In this document: one piece after another, positions 1-5,641 of the stretch | How positions within the stretch are numbered: the stretch's first letter is position 1 | Layout: the number at the start of each line of letters is the position of its first letter | Source: an uncultured Gammaproteobacteria bacterium | GTDB taxonomy: Bacteria > Pseudomonadota > Gammaproteobacteria > Steroidobacterales > Woeseiaceae | NCBI GenBank assembly: GCA_938003715.1 | Contig: CALKYK010000114.1 | Coordinates: forward strand, 1-5,641 | Reading direction: 5' to 3' | Length of the DNA: 5,641 nucleotides | Notes under the pieces: generated by a model | What the model was told of the DNA's origin: nothing | Database searches by the model: none | What the model saw: only the letters and a program-made list of their open reading frames with translations | Translations under genes and position numbers: made by a program

Positions 1-45
1 GGCCAGCAAGAGCAGGGTCAGCAGTGTTGTCCTGAGCGTCTGCAT
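1..45 (-). CDS. N-terminus of a probable exported protein (partial, cut by window edge)
   Basis: An ATG at 45-43 opens a frame that runs off the left edge. The 15 visible codons read MQTLRTTLLTLLLLA: one Arg followed by a Leu-rich hydrophobic core, as in the n- and h-regions of a Sec signal peptide. No cleavage site or lipobox is visible yet, so it could be a secreted protein, a lipoprotein or a membrane protein. A weak GGA lies 6 bases before the ATG. It points the same way as the glycine-zipper gene upstream, 107 bases away, so it may be co-transcribed or have its own promoter. A poor TTGCAA (107-102) / CACACT (84-79) pair with a 17-base spacer is the best promoter match I found between them. 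The function cannot be told from 15 residues. Confidence 0.55.
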   Translation of the reverse strand, partial: MQTLRTTLLTLLLLA

Positions 46-152
46 TGTGAATCCGGGGCGGTTCGGCAGGTGGTTGGAAGTGTGGAATGTCGCCGGGCCG
101 ATTGCAACGGAGTGCGTCACACGGGCACCGGCGACATCCACAGGGGGCTCTG

Positions 153-725
153 TCAGCCGACCGGGCGAATGTCTACCCGGATGCGGATCCTGTTGCCGGG
201 ATCGAACGGCGTACGCGTCGCGTAGGTCCGGCCGTGATACTTGTAGAGCACGTCGTAGCCGTCGATGCGCTCCTGCTGCTCCGAACGGTAGTTCGTCTCG
301 CAGCGGCGTACCGGCCGTGCGTGCTCGGTGGTCACGTAGCGCGGACCGCCGTCGGCGCCGTCGCTGGCAACGGCCGCGCCGATCAGGCTGCCGGCAATCG
401 TCGCGGCGTCGTTACCGCTGCCGCTGCCGAACTGGTGTCCGATCACGCCGCCGACGATGGCGCCGAACAGCGCCCTGCCGGCCTTGCCGGGCTGGCGATG
501 CGCGGTCGTGTAGTACTCGACGTCGTCCCAGCACTCCTTGACCGGCGTGGTCACGGTGACATAGCGGACGATCGGCCGCACACTGACGACCTTCGCGTAG
601 TCATAGACCGCCTTGTGGCGCTGGCCGGAATAGGCGTACTCGCCCGCAGCGGCCGCGCCAGAAACCAGGAACAGGGACGCGAGGGCGGCCCCCGTCACTG
701 TCGCAATCCTCGTTCTGTTACTCAT
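153..725 (-). CDS. Exported glycine-zipper 2TM domain protein
   Basis: This 190-residue protein starts with a clear Sec signal peptide: basic MSNRTR, a hydrophobic core at about 8-22, and an Ala-rich cleavage region near residue 27 (SGAAAAG). There is no lipobox cysteine, so it is more likely a periplasmic or outer-membrane-associated protein than a lipoprotein. Residues about 83-121 hold a Gly/Ala-rich segment with two small-residue hydrophobic stretches (ALFGAIVGGVIGHQFG and AATIAGSLIGAAVA), the pattern of the glycine zipper 2TM / Rickettsia 17-kDa antigen-like family. The flanks are conserved-looking and Tyr-rich (YVTVTTPVKECW; ERIDGYDVLYKYHGRTY). They contain the only two cysteines, C65 and C142, which might form a disulfide. 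The start is well supported: GGAG (736-733) lies 7 bases before the ATG. Members are thought to act in envelope integrity, but no precise role is known. Family assignment is good; function is open. Confidence 0.85.
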   Translation of the reverse strand: MSNRTRIATVTGAALASLFLVSGAAAAGEYAYSGQRHKAVYDYAKVVSVRPIVRYVTVTTPVKECWDDVEYYTTAHRQPGKAGRALFGAIVGGVIGHQFGSGSGNDAATIAGSLIGAAVASDGADGGPRYVTTEHARPVRRCETNYRSEQQERIDGYDVLYKYHGRTYATRTPFDPGNRIRIRVDIRPVG

Positions 726-787
726 CGTCCTTCTCCGTCAGTTCAATCCTGGCCCGGTCCAGTACCGAGCCTGGGACGAACGATAGC

Positions 788-808
788 GTGCCGGCAATGA
801 ACCGGCGC
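788..808. repeat. Short GC-rich inverted repeat upstream of the glycine-zipper gene
   Basis: GCCGG (790-794) pairs with CCGGC (802-806) around a 7-base loop. One further G-C pair (788/808) is reached across a T/G position. It is not followed by a T-tract on either strand, so it is not a canonical terminator. It sits about 60-80 bases before the start of the glycine-zipper gene and may lie in its promoter or leader. Chance occurrence in GC-rich DNA is quite possible. Confidence 0.35.
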
Positions 809-824
809 TGAACGAAAATGCTTT

Positions 825-848
825 AAAAACCCGCCGAAACTGAACGGC
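825..848 (-). terminator. Weak candidate Rho-independent terminator after mazG
   Basis: Read on the minus strand, 12 bases after the mazG stop, GCCG (848-845) pairs with CGGC (836-833) around an 8-base loop, followed by GGG and then TTTTT (829-825). The T-tract is in the right place for the end of the fumC-nudL-mazG transcript. The stem has only four pairs and is separated from the T-tract by three bases, so termination would be weak or partial. Some readthrough into the glycine-zipper gene is plausible. Confidence 0.4.
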
Positions 849-859
849 TTATGAACGGA

Positions 860-1639
860 TCAGCGGCCCTCGCGGCGGCCCTTGGCGGCCTGCCAGCGGG
901 CCTCGAGCGCGGCCTCGTCCAGATCGGCCAGAGTGCCTTTTTCGCCGGCCTCCATGGCCCGGAAACGGCCTTCGAACTTGCGATTGGCGGCGGCCAGTGC
1001 GTCTTCGGGATCGACGCCCAGGTGCCGGGCCAGGTTGGCGACGGAGAACAGCAGGTCGCCCAGCTCTTCCCGCACGGCTGCCGCATCACCCGCGTCCCGG
1101 GCTGCGTCGAGCTCATCGAGTTCCTCGTTGACCTTGTTACGAACGCCTGCCGGGTCCCGCCAGTCGAAGCCGACGGTTGCGGCGCGTTTGCCGAGCTTCT
1201 GCGCCCGTTTCAGCGCCGGCAACGCCAGCGGAATGCCGTCGAGCACACCCGGCGTCACGCCGGACGTGCGGCGTTCGTCGGCCTTGATGCGCTCCCACGC
1301 ACCCTTTTCGGGACCGGCGGCCCGCTCTTCGGCGCTGCCGAATACGTGCGGGTGCCTGCGCAGCATCTTGTCGGCGATGCCGCGGGCCACATCCTCGAAG
1401 CCGAATGCGCCCTGCTCCTCGGCCATCCGTGCGTGAAACACCACCTGGAACAGCAGATCGCCGAGCTCGTCCTCGAGCGCAGCGAGATCACCGCGGGCGA
1501 TGGCGTCGGCGACTTCGTAGGCTTCCTCGATCGTGTACGGCGCAATGCTCGAGAAGTCCTGTTGCAGGTCCCACGGGCAGCCGTCCTGCGGATCCCGCAG
1601 CGCAGCCATGATATCAAGCAGTTTCTCGATAGAGCTCAT
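860..1639 (-). CDS. mazG: Nucleoside triphosphate pyrophosphohydrolase MazG
   Basis: MazG hydrolyses (d)NTPs to NMP and pyrophosphate in the cytoplasm. In E. coli it limits damage from abnormal nucleotides and lowers ppGpp during starvation. The 259 residues match the E. coli protein (263) along their whole length and show both MazG repeats. The N-terminal one has CPWD (21-24), APYTIEEAYEV (33-43, E38/E39/E42) and ELGDLLFQVVFHA (58-70), followed by RRHPHVF (94-100). The C-terminal, catalytic one has GFDW (157-160), EELDE (172-176), EELGDLLF (191-198), NLARHLG (202-208) and NRKFEGRF (219-226). The acidic metal ligands E172, E173, E176, E192 and D195 are all present. The ATG lies three bases after the nudL TAG and has no clear Shine-Dalgarno sequence, so translation is probably coupled to nudL. 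The stop is TGA. It is the last gene of the operon. Confidence 0.96.
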   Translation of the reverse strand: MSSIEKLLDIMAALRDPQDGCPWDLQQDFSSIAPYTIEEAYEVADAIARGDLAALEDELGDLLFQVVFHARMAEEQGAFGFEDVARGIADKMLRRHPHVFGSAEERAAGPEKGAWERIKADERRTSGVTPGVLDGIPLALPALKRAQKLGKRAATVGFDWRDPAGVRNKVNEELDELDAARDAGDAAAVREELGDLLFSVANLARHLGVDPEDALAAANRKFEGRFRAMEAGEKGTLADLDEAALEARWQAAKGRREGR

Positions 1640-1642
1640 TGT

Positions 1643-2269
1643 CTATTGAAAAGTAGCAAGTTTTGTTCTCAGCGCGACCAGCATGCTCGCGGTGGCGCCC
1701 CAGATCCGGTACTGCGCCCAGGTGAAGGACACGACCGGCACCCGGGTGCCGCGCACGTCGCGTTCGCCCTGCTCCTCGTTCGCGCTGTCGAGCAGGAACG
1801 CGAGCGGCACCTCGAACACCTCGTCGACTTCAGCCGGGTCCAGCGTCAGCTCGACGGCAGGCTGCACGAGACCGATCACCGGCGTGACGGCGTAGCCGGT
1901 GACGGTCGCCATCGGCTCGAGGAATCCCGCAATTTCGACCTTCGCTGCCGGAATGCCGACCTCCTCTTCCGTCTCGCGCAGTGCCGTGTCGACGATGCCG
2001 GCATCCTGCGGCTCCATGCGACCGCCGGGAAAGCTGATCTGTCCGGCGTGGTGCTTGAGCCCGGGCGAGCGGACCGTCAGCAGGACGTCGAGCGCGTCCT
2101 CGCGCTCGATGATCGGGATCAGGACGCCAGCGGGGGTCAGTTCGCCGGTCAGCTTCGAGAGCAGCGTTTGCGGCAATCGCTGTGCCGTGTGACCTGCCGC
2201 GACGTCGAGCAGGTTGTCCGGCGGGCGCGTGCCGGCCAGTCGGCGGCGAATCTCGTCGGCGGTCAGCAC
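1643..2269 (-). CDS. nudL: CoA pyrophosphatase, Nudix family (NudL/YeaB type)
   Basis: The enzyme is expected to cleave CoA and acyl-CoA to 3',5'-ADP and (acyl-)phosphopantetheine with Mg2+ or Mn2+. The 208 residues (E. coli NudL about 190) carry the family signature LLTVRS (63-68) ... HAGQISFPGG (74-83), then the Nudix box ending in RETEEEVGI (98-106), with metal-binding E99, E102 and E103. As in E. coli NudL, the box has Asp (D89) instead of the usual first Glu and one extra residue before RE, which is normal for this family. PMATVTGYAVTPVIG (119-133) and the C-terminal QYRIWGATA (186-194) also match. The start is GTG at 2269-2267: no ATG lies between it and the fumC TAG, which is in the same frame 15 bases upstream. 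Only a weak AGG precedes it, so coupling to fumC translation is likely. Confidence 0.93.
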   Translation of the reverse strand: MLTADEIRRRLAGTRPPDNLLDVAAGHTAQRLPQTLLSKLTGELTPAGVLIPIIEREDALDVLLTVRSPGLKHHAGQISFPGGRMEPQDAGIVDTALRETEEEVGIPAAKVEIAGFLEPMATVTGYAVTPVIGLVQPAVELTLDPAEVDEVFEVPLAFLLDSANEEQGERDVRGTRVPVVSFTWAQYRIWGATASMLVALRTKLATFQ

Positions 2270-2281
2270 GCGTCGTGGCGC

Positions 2282-3670
<1,389 letters not shown>

Positions 3671-3699
3671 CGTTGCACTGGATTCCTGGTTGTCGAGGT

Positions 3700-3711
3700 C
3701 GCGAATTCGCG
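3700..3711. promoter_or_regulatory. 12-bp perfect palindrome CGCGAATTCGCG, possible operator
   Basis: This is an uninterrupted 12-bp dyad, 30-41 bases before the fumC start codon in the divergent region. By sequence it happens to equal the well-known Drew-Dickerson DNA dodecamer. Its place, between a likely fumC promoter and the fumC start, would suit a repressor site, but no known regulator consensus is recognised and a role is inference only. Confidence 0.4.
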
Positions 3712-3758
3712 TCTGTTTCGGCCCGGAAGGCGTCGTGATTGTCGCCGGACCTTTCGTG

Positions 3759-3764
3759 TATGAT
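3759..3764 (+). promoter_or_regulatory. Candidate -10 box of the purB promoter (TATGAT)
   Basis: TATGAT matches the sigma-70 -10 consensus at five of six positions. It would start transcription near 3771 and give a leader of roughly 38 bases before the purB ATG. At the ideal spacing the -35 region (about 3736-3741) matches poorly. TTGTCG (3739-3744) looks better, but its 14-base spacer is too short. An activator or a weak promoter is possible. Confidence 0.45.
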
Positions 3765-3808
3765 TCGCCGTTTGTGGGCGCAAGTCCAGCCCGGCCGCCG
3801 AGTACAGG

Positions 3809-5179
3809 ATGCAACGCAACAGACTGAGAGCGCTGTCGCCCGTTGACGGACGCTACGCCGACAAGGTCGGTGCGTTGCGCGACACGCTCAGCGAATTCGG
3901 GCTGATTCGCTTTCGTGTCCTCGTCGAAATCCGCTGGCTGCAGTGGCTCTCGGACCAGGCGGCGATCGGCGAGCTGGCGCCGCTGTCATCGGTGATGAAA
4001 GACGTCCTGAACGACGTCGTCGACGGCTTCACCGCGGACGATGCGGAGCGAATCAAGGAAATCGAGTCGACGACGAACCACGACGTCAAGGCCGTCGAGT
4101 ATTTCATTCGCGAAAAAATCGGTGCTGGCAGCGATAACGCGACACTCTCGAATTTCATTCACTTTGCGTGCACGTCCGAGGACATCAACAACCTCGCTTA
4201 TGCGCTGATGTTGCGTACGGCGCGGGACGAAGTATTGCAGCCGGCGATGCGCGAGATCACGGCGAAGCTCCGTTCGCTCGGTACCGAGTACGCGGAGATT
4301 GCGATGCTGTCGCGCACGCACGGCCAGGCGGCGAGCCCGACGACTGTCGGCAAGGAATTCGCCAACGTTGCGCACCGGCTGTCGCGGGCCCGCGAGGCAT
4401 TCGCGTCCGTCGTCATACGCGGCAAGTTCAACGGCGCCGTCGGCAATTACAATGCGCACGTCGCTGCCTATCCCGATGCGGACTGGCCGTCCATCTGCGC
4501 GGGCTTCGTCGCCTCGCTCGGACTCGATGCGAATACGCATACCACGCAAATCGAGCCGCACGACTGGACGGCGGAGTACGCGCACGCGCTGCACCGCTAC
4601 GACACGATACTGATCGATCTCTGCCGTGATCTGTGGGGGTACATTTCGCTCGGCTATTTTCGGCAGCGAGCGAATGCAGACGAAGTCGGGTCCTCGACGA
4701 TGCCGCACAAGGTCAACCCGATCGATTTCGAGAACGCCGAGGGCAATCTCGTCGTCGCGACTGCGCTGCTCGCGCATTTCGCGGACAAGCTGCCGGTGTC
4801 CCGTTGGCAGCGCGACCTGACCGATTCGACGGTGCAGCGCAACTTCGGCGTGGCGCTGGGCCACGTGCTGGTCGCCTGTCGGTCCCTCGTGAAAGGTCTC
4901 GGCAAGCTGCAGGTGGATTCCGAGCGCATCGCGGCGGACCTCGCCGACAGCTGGGAAGTACTCGCCGAAGCGGTGCAGACCGTGATGCGCCGGTACGGCA
5001 TTCCGGAGCCCTACGAGAAGCTGAAGGCGCTGACCCGCGGCCGCCGGGTGACGAAGGAGTCTCTCAACGAGTTCATCGCGACGCTCGACATTCCGGCAGC
5101 GGACAAAAAACGGCTTCTCTCGCTGACCCCGGCGGCCTACGTCGGGCTGGCCGCCGACCTGGCCCGCAAGCAGCCCTGA
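3809..5179 (+). CDS. purB: Adenylosuccinate lyase PurB
   Basis: PurB acts twice in purine synthesis, splitting SAICAR to AICAR and adenylosuccinate to AMP, each time releasing fumarate. The 456 residues equal the E. coli enzyme in length and align without obvious gaps. Landmarks are LSPVDGRYADKV (9-20), TTNHDVKAVEYF (88-99), HFACTSEDINNLA (118-130), SRTHGQ (168-173) with general acid H171, NGAVGNYNAH (208-217), TTQIEPHD (245-252), GSSTMPHKVNPIDFEN (294-309) with catalytic S295, and RWQRDLTDS (332-340). H171 and S295 have exactly the E. coli numbers. The ATG at 3809 is the only start that gives the complete N-terminus. It has a poor ribosome site: AGG touches the ATG directly and only a GAG lies 6 bases upstream, so initiation may be inefficient. 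Stop is TGA. It stands alone on its strand, divergent from fumC; the next gene is 224 bases downstream. Confidence 0.98.
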   Translation: MQRNRLRALSPVDGRYADKVGALRDTLSEFGLIRFRVLVEIRWLQWLSDQAAIGELAPLSSVMKDVLNDVVDGFTADDAERIKEIESTTNHDVKAVEYFIREKIGAGSDNATLSNFIHFACTSEDINNLAYALMLRTARDEVLQPAMREITAKLRSLGTEYAEIAMLSRTHGQAASPTTVGKEFANVAHRLSRAREAFASVVIRGKFNGAVGNYNAHVAAYPDADWPSICAGFVASLGLDANTHTTQIEPHDWTAEYAHALHRYDTILIDLCRDLWGYISLGYFRQRANADEVGSSTMPHKVNPIDFENAEGNLVVATALLAHFADKLPVSRWQRDLTDSTVQRNFGVALGHVLVACRSLVKGLGKLQVDSERIAADLADSWEVLAEAVQTVMRRYGIPEPYEKLKALTRGRRVTKESLNEFIATLDIPAADKKRLLSLTPAAYVGLAADLARKQP

Positions 5180-5198
5180 GCCGCGTTTTTTCCGCGGC
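5180..5198. repeat. Inverted repeat with T-rich loop just after purB
   Basis: GCCGCG (5180-5185) pairs perfectly with CGCGGC (5193-5198) around the loop TTTTTTC, starting at the base after the purB stop. A normal intrinsic terminator has its T-run after the stem; here the T-run is in the loop, so this is at best an unusual terminator. It could instead protect the 3' end of the mRNA or help Rho-dependent ending. No better terminator is visible before 5404. Confidence 0.5.
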
Positions 5199-5205
5199 GC
5201 CCCCC

Positions 5206-5224
5206 AATGAGAACGTTTCTCATG
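5206..5224. promoter_or_regulatory. Fur-box-like inverted repeat
   Basis: ATGAGAA (5207-5213) and TTCTCAT (5217-5223) are perfect inverted repeats around CGT. Compared with the 7-1-7 Fur pattern of many gammaproteobacteria (TGAGAAT-n-ATTCTCA), the core TGAGAAC-G-TTTCTCA agrees at 12 of 14 arm positions, differing only next to the centre. It lies in the gap between purB and the gene at 5404, about 180 bases before that start. It is not followed by a T-tract, so it is not a standard terminator. Iron control is a guess from the motif alone; the arms could also be an RNA hairpin. Confidence 0.4.
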
Positions 5225-5305
5225 CGGCAGGTTGTCGGAAAAACGTGACACCGTTCCCACCGGCGCACTTCAAGCGACCGGTAAACTTTCTGCACCGGCG
5301 GCGGC

Positions 5306-5317
5306 TATACATAAAAT
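5306..5317 (+). promoter_or_regulatory. AT-rich candidate -10 region before the gene at 5404
   Basis: The stretch TATACATAAAAT contains two overlapping -10-like hexamers, TATACA (4 of 6) and TAAAAT (5 of 6), in otherwise GC-rich DNA. It is the most promoter-like place in the 224-base gap after purB. No good -35 is seen at 16-18 bases upstream. A start near 5324 would leave a leader of about 80 bases before the ATG at 5404. Confidence 0.35.
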
Positions 5318-5403
5318 TCATTCAGGCAGGTACAGCGCTATCGGGGTCGGTAGTGCCGGTCAGACCCACCCCGACATTTGCGCGGCCCGGTTGTCGGTGG
5401 CTG

Positions 5404-5641
5404 ATGGAACCAGCTCGGGAAAAAGGACGTCGTTGGGTCATCTCGACCAAGGAAGAGATGCGCCTTGCCGTCATTGACGTCGCGAAGGAAGCAAACCGCC
5501 GCATCTCCATCTTCACCCACGACCTCGATCCGGGCATTTATGACGATCCGGATTTCTTGGAAATCGTCAAGCACCTCGTCCTGTCACAAACATATGCGAG
5601 AATCGGCGTGCTCATCGCCGACCCGTCGCGCGCGATAAAAA
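5404..5641 (+). CDS. Conserved hypothetical protein, possibly DUF7931-like (partial, cut by window edge)
   Basis: The frame is open to the right edge and shows 79 codons. It begins MEPAREKGRRWVISTKEEMR, continues with ISIFTHDLDPGIYDDPDFLE (34-53), then an amphipathic segment and a hydrophobic strand IGVLIADPSRA (67-77). The layout (helix, strand ending in the HDLDP motif, helix, strand ending in ADP) resembles small proteobacterial proteins once mislabelled as acetyltransferase-like and now grouped, as I recall, under DUF7931; the fold recalls half of a phospholipase D-like domain. No catalytic motif is visible, so no activity is assigned. The ATG at 5404 is preceded by GGTGG at a short 3-base spacing. 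The frame is open further upstream, with GTG at 5353 as an alternative, but the Pro/Arg-rich extra residues look non-coding. A protein of about 150-190 residues would be expected in full. Confidence 0.7.
   Translation, partial: MEPAREKGRRWVISTKEEMRLAVIDVAKEANRRISIFTHDLDPGIYDDPDFLEIVKHLVLSQTYARIGVLIADPSRAIK

Larger units (their letters stand above)
3671..3808. promoter_or_regulatory. Divergent promoter region between fumC and purB
   Basis: These 138 bases separate the two divergent start codons and must hold the start signals of purB and probably of the fumC operon. On the plus strand I see one good -10 box (3759-3764) and no convincing -35. On the minus strand no hexamer pair stands out; GACAAT (3745-3740) is the best -10-like hexamer, but it has a poor -35. 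There is no recognisable PurR box (ACGCAAACGTTTGCGT-like), so classical purine repression of purB is not supported by the sequence. Confidence 0.7.

Noticed and set aside
87..800. A 237-codon open frame on the plus strand opposite the glycine-zipper gene
   Set aside because: In codon register with the minus-strand gene, which has a signal peptide, a family match and a good ribosome site; the plus-strand product has none of these.
3671..3808. A PurR operator for purB
   Set aside because: I looked for an ACGCAAACGTTTGCGT-like dyad; only a lone GTTTG-like fragment near 3769 is present, which is not enough.
3671..3814. A 48-codon upstream extension of fumC to an ATG at 3814
   Set aside because: The extra residues show no fumarase similarity, cross the divergent promoter region and overlap the purB start codon. 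The start at 3670 gives the family's normal length.
3986..5260. A 424-codon open frame on the minus strand opposite purB
   Set aside because: Same in-register artefact: it ends at the TCA codon for PurB S60. The Arg/Val-rich translation resembles no family and PurB is unambiguous.
5258..5300. CACCGGCG repeated twice in the purB downstream gap
   Set aside because: Only two 8-base copies, 35 bases apart, in GC-rich DNA; no regular array and no dyad, so it is most likely chance.
5232..5477. An 81-codon plus-strand frame (TTG start) in the gap after purB, and minus-strand frames at 5322-5574
   Set aside because: They overlap the better-supported partial gene at 5404 in other frames and their translations look like random GC-rich sequence.

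Overview
This is a GC-rich chromosomal window of ordinary housekeeping genes, most likely from a gammaproteobacterium. The basis is protein similarity recalled from memory: PurB follows the 456-residue E. coli-type enzyme almost residue for residue, MazG and NudL are of the E. coli type, and a glycine-zipper 2TM envelope protein and an 'HDLDP'-type conserved protein flank them. The exact order or family cannot be fixed from the sequence alone. I see no mobile element, CRISPR array, tRNA or rRNA.

Layout. On the minus strand, from right to left: fumC (3670-2282), nudL (2269-1643) and mazG (1639-860) form a tight operon with gaps of 12 and 3 bases. Then, after a 134-base gap with a possible terminator, comes an exported glycine-zipper protein (725-153). 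After another 107 bases come the first 15 codons of a further minus-strand gene with a signal-peptide-like start (45-1), cut by the window edge. On the plus strand, purB (3809-5179) diverges from fumC across a 138-base region that holds a 12-bp perfect palindrome and a near-consensus -10 box. After purB there is a 224-base gap with two inverted repeats, one resembling a Fur box. The window ends inside a plus-strand gene starting at 5404 (79 codons visible).

How the genes fit together. FumC and PurB belong to the same fumarase/aspartase superfamily and are linked by a metabolite: PurB releases fumarate twice in purine synthesis, and FumC hydrates fumarate to malate. NudL (CoA/acyl-CoA pyrophosphatase) and MazG (NTP pyrophosphohydrolase) are both pyrophosphate-cleaving 'house-cleaning' enzymes, so the operon downstream of fumC looks like nucleotide and cofactor sanitation.

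Nothing here looks like a new defence or mobile system. The points most worth a second look are the shared reading frame of fumC-nudL-mazG with two amber stops between them, the palindrome between fumC and purB, the Fur-like inverted repeat after purB, and the uncharacterised partial gene at the right edge.
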